A stretch of 14,458 nucleotides of DNA from a bacterium (GCA_030017825.1 JASEGW010000031.1:1-14458), one strand, 5' to 3'. Positions 7,492 to 14,404 are shown, counted from the stretch's first letter. Numbers and translations: made by a program. The notes: generated by a model not told the origin, from the sequence alone.

Positions 7492-8748
7492 TTAAGTTCC
7501 TTTCTTATTGTTTTGAAATAATTCACTTAAAGCCTTGATATACATATACCCATCTCCAGCTTTTAGTTGTTCTTTAATTTTAGACATAGGCAAAGCTAAT
7601 ATTTTATTGACAATTACAGATACGTGCTCTTCTACTCTTTTTTCATCAAGAGACTTGTCTATATTTAATATTTCCTTACGACAAATCTCGGAAATACTTC
7701 TTTTTATCTCATGAACTATAGGTGTAATCTCTAAAGAATGATGCCAAGAAATAATTTCTGGCATTTCTTCCTTAATTATTTTTTCAGCTAACTCTACTTC
7801 TTTCAACCTTCTTTTCCTGTTAGCTTCTACTACTATTTTTAAACCATCAATATCATACAAAATAACCCCTTTCAAAGAATTTATTTTTGGGTCTATATTT
7901 CTTGGAACTCCTAAATCTATTAAGAAAACAGTCTTATTTCTATGTTTATTTAAAGCATATTCAACGTCATCTTTTTTTATAACATAATGAGGAGAAGTAG
8001 TGGAGACAATCACAATATCTACTAAAGGCATAATTTCATACAAATTATCAATACTTGCAGCTTCTCCATTAAACTTTATTGCTACGTCGTTTGCTTTGTC
8101 AATATTCCTATTAACCACCCATATTTTTTTAATGCCATTATTATTTAAGTGTTTAATTAATAGCTCTCCCATCTTTCCGAGACCAACGATCATTACTCTT
8201 TTATCAGTTAAATCGTTAAAAATCCTTTTGGCTAATTCTATAGCAGCAGAACTCAAAGATAATGCTCCTTCTCCTATGCCAGTTTTTGTTCTTATTTTCT
8301 TGGTAACGTTTAATATCTTTTGAAACAAAACATTAAAAACAAGATTTGTGGTTCCGCATTCTAAGGCAACATGATAAGCATCTTTAATTTGTCCTAATAT
8401 TTGCTGTTCTCCTAAAACCATAGAATCAAGGCTGCTAGAAACTCTTATCAAATGCTCAATAGCTTCTTTATTATTTTTTTCGTATAAATAATCTTCTAAC
8501 TCTTTATTTTCTAAGTCATGGTAATTTGCTAAAAACTTTTTTACAATACTTTTTCCATTTTCCAGATCTTCAGTAACAATATAGATTTCTGTGCGATTAC
8601 AGGTAGAAAGAATTACACATTCATTTATACACTCATACTCCTTTAACATTCTTAAGGCATATGATAGTTTTTCTTTCCTAAAATATACCTTTTCTCTAAT
8701 CTTTAAAGGAGCTTTATGATGACTTATTCCTAATACGATAATATTCAT
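7492..8748 (-). CDS. hemA: Glutamyl-tRNA reductase
   Basis: HemA reduces glutamyl-tRNA(Glu) to glutamate-1-semialdehyde with NADPH, the first committed step of C5-pathway tetrapyrrole synthesis. The 418-aa protein is full length. The catalytic cysteine is C50 in ILSTCNRTEIY (47-57), with H99 in the expected place; the conserved SLDSMVLGEQQILGQIKDAY stretch spans 106-125; the NADPH-binding loop VGLGKMG is at 188-194; and a helical dimerisation domain fills the C-terminus after about 310. The ATG at 8748 has only a weak purine run (AAGAAA) upstream. It is first in a three-gene operon, with the next start abutting its stop. A likely promoter lies 60 bases upstream inside a dispersed 54-bp repeat. 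Confidence 0.96.
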   Translation of the reverse strand: MNIIVLGISHHKAPLKIREKVYFRKEKLSYALRMLKEYECINECVILSTCNRTEIYIVTEDLENGKSIVKKFLANYHDLENKELEDYLYEKNNKEAIEHLIRVSSSLDSMVLGEQQILGQIKDAYHVALECGTTNLVFNVLFQKILNVTKKIRTKTGIGEGALSLSSAAIELAKRIFNDLTDKRVMIVGLGKMGELLIKHLNNNGIKKIWVVNRNIDKANDVAIKFNGEAASIDNLYEIMPLVDIVIVSTTSPHYVIKKDDVEYALNKHRNKTVFLIDLGVPRNIDPKINSLKGVILYDIDGLKIVVEANRKRRLKEVELAEKIIKEEMPEIISWHHSLEITPIVHEIKRSISEICRKEILNIDKSLDEKRVEEHVSVIVNKILALPMSKIKEQLKAGDGYMYIKALSELFQNNKKGT

Positions 8749-8779
8749 ATGATTTCTTATGGAGGTAACAATTTTTAAT

Positions 8780-8833
8780 TAAGTACCAATACAAAAATAA
8801 TTAGGTATTGTAGCACACTTAAGTAAAATTCGA
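8780..8833 (-). repeat. 54-bp dispersed repeat, copy B
   Basis: Reverse-complement partner of 1-54, differing at three positions only. It occupies the gap between the transporter and hemA, about 30 bases upstream of the hemA ATG. The two copies point toward each other across 8.7 kb containing eight genes. The copy holds the probable hemA promoter. Confidence 0.9.
8807..8815 (-). promoter_or_regulatory. hemA: Extended -10 promoter for the hemA operon, inside a dispersed repeat
   Basis: The minus strand reads TGCTACAAT: a TACAAT -10 box (five of six) preceded by the TGn extension. No good -35 is seen at the right distance, as is common for extended -10 promoters. Transcription from near 8800 would give hemA a leader of about 50 bases. 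The box lies within the 54-bp repeat at 8780-8833, and the same nine bases occur in the other copy at 19-27 on the plus strand. Confidence 0.45.
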
Positions 8834-8892
8834 AGCTTGTCCTCGTGAAAACGGGATTTAGATTTTGGATTTAAAATATCCAGATTAAATAC

Positions 8893-8912
8893 TGAAAAAC
8901 TTATGCTTAAGT
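8893..8912 (-). terminator. Weak terminator candidate after the transporter
   Basis: On the minus strand a short stem ACTTA / TAAGT with a 4-base loop is followed by a run of T, 22 bases after the transporter stop codon. The 5-bp A-T stem is marginal. A second small hairpin (TGGAT / ATCCA, 8866-8882) lies a little further downstream without a T-run. Confidence 0.25.
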
Positions 8913-8934
8913 ATTTATCTATCATCTTTACTGT

Positions 8935-10227
8935 TTATGGAACGGTATAATGCCTATAAAACAATAACAAAAAGATAGTAGTCAATAAACAAGTACTTAA
9001 CGCAACTATGGACCCAGATTTAATCCATATCTTAAAAGTAATAGGATGAGAGGTCCTTTCGCTTATAGAGACAGCTATAATATTAGCAGCTGTTCCAAAG
9101 GGAGTGCCATTACATCCTAAGCCGCCCCCCAAAGCCAGACTCCACCATAAAGGACTAACGTTAATTCCTGCAAGAGCAATATGCTTAATTATGGGAATTA
9201 TGGCTAAAGCAAGAGGCACTACTCCTACAATAGCTGAAATAACAGCACTGCACCAAAAAAGAATAATCATACAAGCAAGCATGTTAACCTTAGCAAAGGA
9301 GTGTATTTTTTGCCCTATAAATGAAAATATTCCTGCACTCTCTAAACCGCCAACTATAACAAAAATGCCTATAAAGAATATTAATACCGACCATTCTATA
9401 TCTTGAAACACTTTATTTAAATCAGGTTTAACCAAAACAAATGTAATCGCTGCTCCTATTAAGGCAATAAAAGAAATTTTTAAATTAAATACTTCTTGCA
9501 ATAAACATAATATTAGAACTATAGCTAAAGAAAATAAGCATTTTATTACTGTCTGCTTGTCTTTTAAAGCTTTATTTTCATCCATCTTTATCACAGCTTG
9601 AAATTTATCAGATTTTTTTTTAAGTTCTCTTCTAAACACCACCTTTAAGATTAAAAGCGAAAAAATCCAAACTATAAGAACTGGAGGAAGAGTATGGGTT
9701 AAAAAGTCATTAAAAGAAAAGTTAGCTGCAGAACCTATTAAAATATTTAGAGGGTCTCCTATTAGAGTACCTACACCTCCAATATTAGAGAGTAATGATT
9801 CAGCCATGAGCATGGGAATAGGAGTTATACCTAAAATACTTGCAATTAAGATGGTAATAGGCGTTATGATGATTATAGTGGTAACGTTATCTAAGAACAT
9901 GGAAACTATTGTAGCAGTACTCCCCATAATAACAACTAATTTCCAAGGATCTCCTTTGGTTATTTTGGCTGATCTTATGGCTAAGTATTCAAAAAAACCA
10001 CTTCCTTTTAAAATGCTTACGATTATCATCATGCCTGCTAAAAGCCCTAAAGTATTAAAATCTATAGCTTGAAAAGCTTTTTCTTGGGTATAAAAATTAA
10101 AACTCATTCCACAAACAATCATTAATACTGCACCAATGGAGGCACTGATAGCTCGATCCATCTTTTTTGAAAAAATCAAATAAAAAGTACTTAAAAAAAT
10201 TATTAAAACTATAATATTGTTTATCAT
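8935..10227 (-). CDS. ArsB/NhaD-superfamily (SLC13-like) membrane transporter
   Basis: This is a polytopic inner-membrane transporter of the ion transporter superfamily that includes ArsB, NhaD and the P protein; likely an anion or cation/proton carrier, substrate unknown. The 430-aa protein has about eleven hydrophobic segments and a charged cytoplasmic loop at roughly 198-230. The first half carries FLDNVTTIIIITPI (near residue 112) and SNIGGVGTLIGDPLNILIG (near 148), the second half SAIVGVVPLALAIIPI (near 331) and GGGLGCNGTPFGTAANI (near 368), matching the two inverted repeats. In the second half the usual Asp-Asn of SAxxDNxP is replaced by Gly-Val. I start at ATG 10227; GTG at 10230 is also possible (AGAG seven bases before it). 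It has its own promoter and is not obviously tied to the heme genes. Confidence 0.85.
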   Translation of the reverse strand: MINNIIVLIIFLSTFYLIFSKKMDRAISASIGAVLMIVCGMSFNFYTQEKAFQAIDFNTLGLLAGMMIIVSILKGSGFFEYLAIRSAKITKGDPWKLVVIMGSTATIVSMFLDNVTTIIIITPITILIASILGITPIPMLMAESLLSNIGGVGTLIGDPLNILIGSAANFSFNDFLTHTLPPVLIVWIFSLLILKVVFRRELKKKSDKFQAVIKMDENKALKDKQTVIKCLFSLAIVLILCLLQEVFNLKISFIALIGAAITFVLVKPDLNKVFQDIEWSVLIFFIGIFVIVGGLESAGIFSFIGQKIHSFAKVNMLACMIILFWCSAVISAIVGVVPLALAIIPIIKHIALAGINVSPLWWSLALGGGLGCNGTPFGTAANIIAVSISERTSHPITFKIWIKSGSIVALSTCLLTTIFLLLFYRHYTVP

Positions 10228-10249
10228 CACAATTAAACTCTTTTTTTTA

Positions 10250-10278
10250 CTAATACCTTATATAACATTTTTTATCAA
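10250..10278 (-). promoter_or_regulatory. Probable promoter for the ArsB/NhaD-type transporter
   Basis: On the minus strand TTGATA (10273-10278, five of six) and TATTAG (10250-10255, four of six) are 17 bases apart, downstream of the terminator at 10318-10365 and about 20 bases before the start codon region. This arrangement supports independent transcription of the transporter with a short leader. Confidence 0.5.
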
Positions 10279-10317
10279 TTGGTACTTTCGGTAGTTTTAT
10301 TATTTAGCAGAATAAAG

Positions 10318-10365
10318 AAAAAGAATATATTTACTATTTTTAAGAACAGTAAATATATTCTTTTT
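10318..10365. terminator. Strong bidirectional intrinsic terminator after the 308-aa gene
   Basis: A perfect 18-bp inverted repeat (arms 10318-10335 and 10348-10365) encloses a 12-base loop. Its arms begin and end with five A and five T, so on either strand the hairpin ends in a T-run; on the minus strand more T follows. It lies 20 bases after the stop of the 308-aa gene and before the transporter promoter. The stem is nearly all A-T but long. It marks a clear transcription-unit boundary. Confidence 0.8.
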
Positions 10366-10384
10366 GATAACTTGATTATATGAT

Positions 10385-11311
10385 TTATGCTTTAGTTAAA
10401 TTCTTTTTTATTTTAGAATAATAACCTTTAGTGCCCAAAACACCTAAATGATGGATAAATTTGTCATAATGATAGGGATCAACTTTTCGATACTTCCCTA
10501 AAGCTATTTCCAATGAAGTTTTTTCGCCTAATTCAACATAGTCTTTAGTGTGTTCCTTCTTAAAAATTTCTCTAATTTCTTCAGTAATTTCTACCAAAAT
10601 CATTCTTCTAAGTTCTTCTTCTCTATCGCTACCATCTCTATAATCTATTCCTAGTTTTATATAATCATCTAAACCCTCGTTAAAATTCTCTATTGATTTT
10701 TCTTTGTTTTCTAAAATTCCATAACAAACACCTAATGCCACATGTATAGTTCCGCTTAATTCATGAGTTTTGTATCTCTTCTTCATCATGATACAATCTT
10801 CAAAATTCTGAATAGCTTTTTCGAAATACTCTACATTGGGTCTATTCTCTCCTGCAGTAAAATAATGTTTCCCTACTTCCATTCTACGCAATGCCTTGCA
10901 TCTTTCTACTTCCCTCCAACTAATGTCTCCTTTGGTAATCTCATAAGGAGTTGGCAGTTCAGCTTTTACTTCGCTCAGATGAGCAGCAATATGAGAAAAA
11001 CCTCTTCTTGTAAATACTCTGCTAATATAATCTATGGAATCAATAATTTTGTCTAATTGATTTCTCACTAATTTATAATCCAAAATTACCCCATTTGGAT
11101 CAATTTTGTTATTTATTTTATTGAGGCAAGTCTTTATGTCATCTTCAATTTCACCATTACTATCTAAAATATTCTCCACTTCTTCAAAAAATAACTCCTT
11201 GTTGTAAACAACAAACTCTTTTGTATTCTCTACAGCTTCCTTTAGCCTACCTAAATCTACATCTATATCTATTCCATTAAGAACATCTTTTATTTTCAGC
11301 CTTCCTATCAT
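10385..11311 (-). CDS. Unrecognised 308-aa helical protein with TPR-like repeats
   Basis: I do not recognise this protein. It is soluble, strongly charged and mostly helical, with no signal peptide or membrane segment. Residues 1-30 look like a small beta-alpha start; 30-115 form long helices; and residues about 140-220 contain two helix pairs resembling tetratricopeptide repeats (VEYFEKAIQNFEDCI at 160-174, then TIHVALGVCYGILENKEKSIENFNEGLDDYIKLG at 188-221, which holds the usual small-Gly and Ala/aromatic spacing). The tail is basic. No catalytic motif is visible. A role in protein-protein interaction is the most that can be inferred. The ATG at 11311 has an excellent AGGAGGT site. It lies between a repeat-rich 452-bp gap and a perfect terminator hairpin, so it is probably transcribed alone. 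Confidence 0.8.
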   Translation of the reverse strand: MIGRLKIKDVLNGIDIDVDLGRLKEAVENTKEFVVYNKELFFEEVENILDSNGEIEDDIKTCLNKINNKIDPNGVILDYKLVRNQLDKIIDSIDYISRVFTRRGFSHIAAHLSEVKAELPTPYEITKGDISWREVERCKALRRMEVGKHYFTAGENRPNVEYFEKAIQNFEDCIMMKKRYKTHELSGTIHVALGVCYGILENKEKSIENFNEGLDDYIKLGIDYRDGSDREEELRRMILVEITEEIREIFKKEHTKDYVELGEKTSLEIALGKYRKVDPYHYDKFIHHLGVLGTKGYYSKIKKNLTKA

Positions 11312-11365
11312 TTACAACCTCCTATATTTGTTAAGTAAACCTAAAGCATTCAAGAGCTAATCTTA

Positions 11366-11391
11366 AATTCAGAATAAAAAAATTCAGAATC
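11366..11391. repeat. Tandem AAATTCAGAAT direct repeat upstream of the 308-aa gene
   Basis: The 11-mer AAATTCAGAAT occurs twice with a 15-bp period (11366-11376 and 11381-11391), 55-80 bases before the start codon of the 308-aa gene. Such spacing could suit a regulator site, but nothing identifies one. Confidence 0.6.
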
Positions 11392-11429
11392 TTTGTTTAA
11401 AGGTTGATAATTTCTTTATTATAATTTTT

Positions 11430-11497
11430 GTAACTATTCAGCATAAACCTAAGTTTAAGGAAATATGTTGTTATATTGAACATTGCTAAATAGTTAT
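11430..11497 (+). repeat. Mosaic repeat family, complete 68-bp unit with inverted ends
   Basis: The unit starts with GTAACTATTCAGCA and ends with TGCTAAATAGTTAT, which is its reverse complement with two mismatches. The left 29 bp are identical to 14405-14433; the right 43 bp match the reverse complement of 5729-5771. It looks like a tiny non-autonomous element, the only copy here with both ends. Confidence 0.85.
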
Positions 11498-11530
11498 TAA
11501 TTTTATTTGCAAAATTTTGATCAAGGAAAA

Positions 11531-11630
11531 TTTAACCACAGAGATCAAAGAGAAATATAAGAGCTCAGCAAGAAATATTTAAATAAAAACACATCTTTTC
11601 TCTAATATTCTCAGCGTTTCCTGTGGTTTA
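11531..11630. mobile_element. MITE-like 100-bp element with AACCACAG inverted ends
   Basis: The ends AACCACAG (11534-11541) and CTGTGGTT (11621-11628) are perfect inverted 8-mers flanked by further partial matches, and the inner arms (GAGAAATATAAGAG against GAGAATATTAGAG) also pair imperfectly, so the whole can fold as a long imperfect hairpin. It has no open reading frame. A clear target-site duplication was not seen. It might be a miniature transposable element or a transcript-borne hairpin. Confidence 0.5.
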
Positions 11631-11658
11631 ATCTTTAATTTATCTTAATTTATTAAAA

Positions 11659-11688
11659 ATACTAACATAATTTCGTGTATTCCGTCAA
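11659..11688 (-). promoter_or_regulatory. Weak promoter candidate in the gap upstream of the 308-aa gene
   Basis: On the minus strand TTGACG (11683-11688, five of six) and TAGTAT (11659-11664, four of six) are 18 bases apart. It would give a leader of about 340 bases through the repeat elements. A perfect TATAAT on the minus strand around 11420, right beside the 68-bp repeat, is an alternative -10 but lacks a matching -35. Confidence 0.25.
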
Positions 11689-11763
11689 TCAAATTTTGAA
11701 CCAATCTAAAGCCATAGAGATAGAAAATGCATGATGTTAAATATTTTACATATTCTCCAATAG

Positions 11764-13179
11764 TTATCTCCAGATTCTTTGAAATGACATTCCTTCAGCT
11801 TTCTGGATGAAATCTTCTTGATCTAAGGCAAAGAGGGGACTTGTTTCGATATAGCCCAATATCTCTCCATCTTTATCTACAGGCACTTCAATATTGGCCT
11901 TTTTTATCCAACTAGCATAAAGTTTAGTTAAATTTTTCTTAACCTCTTGCGGTGAATCACTCCCTTCCCTATTTTTCAAAGGCGAAAATTCTTCAAGCCT
12001 ATTTACCTCCATCAAAACAACATTTTCTGCTTCTTCAAATAGATCAAAAATAAATGTTTCAAATTTATAACCATTTGGTTCGCTTGGAGTAATTATTTCG
12101 CCCTCTTCGCTAATATAAGGTATTTTTTTGAAAGCTTTATGATATTTTAACTTTGTTCCTTTGAAAATAATATTTTCAATAAAACTTACACTTAAAATAT
12201 GAATAGCTGGGCTTCCTGCATTGAATTTCAAGGAACCATCTTCGTTTTTTGCATAAACCTCCTCTTTGGTCAGCTCGCTATATTCTATTACCCCTAATTT
12301 TCCGTTTACATATCCCACTAAGCCTATTTTTTCTTCAGGATGTTTTTTAGCTACAACTTTTGCTGACATCTGAGACTTGTTTAAAAAATGGTATCCAATA
12401 AACACAGGATCAGCAATTTTTAACAAAGCATTATCTACTTGAAAATAAAATAAATACTTAATTCCCCTTTGCTTCATATCATTTAAAGCATTACTATCTC
12501 TGATAGCTAAAATAGTACCCCCATGACCATTAGGGTTCTCAAAAATATGATTTTTTTTATCCAAAATCATATTTCCTTGTCTATCTACTGCGGGAACCAT
12601 ACCTTGTTGAATAAATCTAATATCTTGAGATGGCAATCCAAAAAATTGATTGGTTTCGAAATATTTTATAGTCCCTTCATGTGTATATTTACTGGTCATA
12701 ATATACAAAGGAATTCTAATATCGTATTTTTCAGATAAAGCTTTAATTTTTTCCACATGAATTTGATAAAGACTTCTTTTGGTAATAGGTCCAATGGGAT
12801 AAGTTCCTTTGGGAGAGTTAAGTCCTAAACGAGTACTTTGTCCGCCAGCCACTAAAAAACAACCTACTTCCCCATTTTTAAGAGCAATCTCCCCAAATTT
12901 TTTAGCCTCCCCCTCTTTTTCTATATCTTTTTCTTCTTTTGGAATAGATATTACTTCAGGAGGAGCCAACTCTTTTTTCTTAATAATCTGCTCGTAGTCA
13001 ATAACATGTTTTTTAGCCAACTCTCCTACTAAAGGAATATTTATACTACAAATTTGATCTGAGAATTCCTTTCCCTCTTCGATACTCAACTGATCCCACC
13101 ATTTGAGTACATGTTCTTGTTTATATTCATACAATAAATTAATCTGTTTTTGTAAAACTTCATCTTCTACTTTAATCAT
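11764..13179 (-). CDS. UDP-N-acetylglucosamine pyrophosphorylase-like uridylyltransferase (UAP/AGX, UDPGP family)
   Basis: This 471-aa enzyme belongs to the eukaryote-like UDPGP family and probably makes UDP-GlcNAc (or a related UDP-sugar) from UTP and the sugar-1-phosphate. Motifs in order: nucleotide-binding AGGQSTRLG (residues 111-119) with PKG at 123-125; the substrate loop NPNGHGG (215-221); QVDN (247-250), whose aspartate coordinates metal; KVVAKKHPEEKIG (274-286); PNGYKFETFIFD (368-379); and EFSPLKN (397-403). These are the UAP/AGX signatures rather than those of GalU or GlmU. The first motif has Ser where many members have Gly. The ATG at 13179 has a GGGAGG site about seven bases upstream. 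It follows the aminotransferase by 72 bases. UDP-glucose or UDP-GalNAc are alternative products. Confidence 0.88.
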   Translation of the reverse strand: MIKVEDEVLQKQINLLYEYKQEHVLKWWDQLSIEEGKEFSDQICSINIPLVGELAKKHVIDYEQIIKKKELAPPEVISIPKEEKDIEKEGEAKKFGEIALKNGEVGCFLVAGGQSTRLGLNSPKGTYPIGPITKRSLYQIHVEKIKALSEKYDIRIPLYIMTSKYTHEGTIKYFETNQFFGLPSQDIRFIQQGMVPAVDRQGNMILDKKNHIFENPNGHGGTILAIRDSNALNDMKQRGIKYLFYFQVDNALLKIADPVFIGYHFLNKSQMSAKVVAKKHPEEKIGLVGYVNGKLGVIEYSELTKEEVYAKNEDGSLKFNAGSPAIHILSVSFIENIIFKGTKLKYHKAFKKIPYISEEGEIITPSEPNGYKFETFIFDLFEEAENVVLMEVNRLEEFSPLKNREGSDSPQEVKKNLTKLYASWIKKANIEVPVDKDGEILGYIETSPLFALDQEDFIQKAEGMSFQRIWR

Positions 13180-13206
13180 AAAAGAACCTCCCTCTTGTAT
13201 TTTTAT

Positions 13207-13217
13207 TTTAGCATATT
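13207..13217 (-). promoter_or_regulatory. Possible extended -10 element before the UDP-sugar pyrophosphorylase
   Basis: In the 72-base gap after the aminotransferase the minus strand contains TGCTAAAAT, a TAAAAT box with a TGn extension, about 30 bases before the ATG at 13179. No convincing -35 is visible. The gene could equally be transcribed from the aminotransferase promoter. Confidence 0.3.
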
Positions 13218-13251
13218 AGTACCACATTTAACTTATTTTCTACTACCATTT

Positions 13252-14376
13252 TTATATTCTAAAATAATGTCTTAATCTTTCTATGGCCTCTTGTATATTT
13301 TCTATAGAATTAGCGTAAGAAAATCTTATAAAATTATTAGATGTTTCGCTAAAATCTACTCCAGGAGTAACTGCCACATGAGTATTATCTAATATTTCAT
13401 AAGCAAATTTAAAACTATCTATATTAAAATTTCTACTATCTGCCAAAACATAAAAAGCCCCATTAGGTTCTTTGCTAATAATAAAGCCCAATTTTCTTAG
13501 ACTGTTCACTAAATAAATTCGCCTTCGATTATAAATCTCGACCATTTTATTTACGTCTTCTTGAGCCAATTTCAAAGCGGAAATTCCACCGTATTGGACA
13601 AATTCATTGGCCGAAATAAACAAGCTTTGAGAAAGAGTTTGCAAAGACCTGACATATTTTTGAGGAACTATTAAATAGCCCAATCTCCAACCAGTCATAG
13701 CATATTTCTTAGAAAAACCATTTAGAACAAAAGCATCTTTTTTGTATTCTAAAATAGATTTAGCTTTTATTCCGTAAGTCAAGCCATGATATATCTCGTC
13801 AGAAACTATATGAATATCTAAATCAGCTAAATCTTTTAGTATGTTATTATTTACCATACCTGTTGGGTTAGAAGGAGAATTTATTATTAGTGCCTTTGAT
13901 TTTTTATTTATTAATCTTCTGATGCTATCTATATCATAAGTGTATCCTTCTCTTTCCTTTAATTTATAATATACTGGAGTTGCTTTCATAAGATTAATAA
14001 AATTAGGATAACAAGGATAATAAGGATCCGGAAGGATAACCTCATCATCTTTTTCAAGCAACATAGTAAACAATAAAAACAAGGCTGGAGAGGTTCCTGA
14101 AGTCACTATTACTTGTTCTGGTAAAATTTCTACCTGATATTCTTGGTAGTAATATTCGACTATGGCCTTCTTTAACTCTATCAAACCCAAGCTGTGAGTA
14201 TATTTGGTCTTCCCTTCCCTTAAAGCTTCGATAGTGCTATTTACAATGCACTTTGGAGTATCAAAATCAGGCTCGCCTACCTCTAAGTGAATTACATTCT
14301 TGCCTGTTCTCTGCATCTCCTGAGCTTTTTCCAATATCTCCATAACTAAAAATGGTTTTATCTTATCTAAATTCAT
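13252..14376 (-). CDS. Pyridoxal-phosphate aminotransferase, class I/II (aspartate aminotransferase fold)
   Basis: This 374-aa PLP enzyme transfers an amino group between an amino acid and a 2-oxo acid. Fold-type I landmarks are all present: LEVGEPDFDTP (residues 31-41), SGTSPAL (93-99) for phosphate binding, NSPSNPTG (166-173) with N170, VSDEIY (191-196) with D193 and Y196 contacting the ring, the Schiff-base lysine K223 in FSKKYAMTGWRLGY (221-234), and R351 in FIRFSYA for the substrate carboxylate. Length is slightly short of the typical 380-400. The ATG at 14376 has an AGGA site six bases upstream. A dispersed repeat ends 28 bases upstream of the start. Substrate (aspartate, alanine, aromatic or other) cannot be fixed from motifs. 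Confidence 0.93.
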   Translation of the reverse strand: MNLDKIKPFLVMEILEKAQEMQRTGKNVIHLEVGEPDFDTPKCIVNSTIEALREGKTKYTHSLGLIELKKAIVEYYYQEYQVEILPEQVIVTSGTSPALFLLFTMLLEKDDEVILPDPYYPCYPNFINLMKATPVYYKLKEREGYTYDIDSIRRLINKKSKALIINSPSNPTGMVNNNILKDLADLDIHIVSDEIYHGLTYGIKAKSILEYKKDAFVLNGFSKKYAMTGWRLGYLIVPQKYVRSLQTLSQSLFISANEFVQYGGISALKLAQEDVNKMVEIYNRRRIYLVNSLRKLGFIISKEPNGAFYVLADSRNFNIDSFKFAYEILDNTHVAVTPGVDFSETSNNFIRFSYANSIENIQEAIERLRHYFRI

Positions 14377-14404
14377 CTTTAATCCTGATTGTTTTTCTAA
14401 TAAG

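Larger units (their letters stand above)
11312..11763. other. 452-bp repeat-rich gap between the pyrophosphorylase and the 308-aa gene
   Basis: No gene is seen. The gap contains the Shine-Dalgarno site of the 308-aa gene, a 15-bp-period direct repeat (11366-11391), a 68-bp inverted-repeat unit of the mosaic family (11430-11497), a 100-bp MITE-like element (11531-11630) and a weak promoter candidate (11659-11688). No terminator with a convincing stem was seen directly after the pyrophosphorylase. Confidence 0.7.

Noticed and set aside
8758..8768. ACCTCC in the hemA leader, an anti-Shine-Dalgarno-like sequence that could mask the ribosome site.
   Set aside because: The hemA ribosome site itself is weak and does not pair well with it, so a switch is not supported.
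8838..8856. A small CTCGT / ACGGG hairpin with a GAAA loop as a terminator of the transporter.
   Set aside because: The stem is five pairs with one G-T wobble and no T-run follows on the minus strand.
10450..11170. DSNG and DPNG segments of the 308-aa protein as EF-hand calcium loops.
   Set aside because: The spacing of acidic residues and the final glutamate of the EF-hand loop do not fit either segment.
120..12997. Several plus-strand open frames of 60-120 codons inside the minus-strand genes.
   Set aside because: They lie wholly within well-supported genes on the other strand, lack ribosome sites and resemble no protein family; they are antisense shadows.
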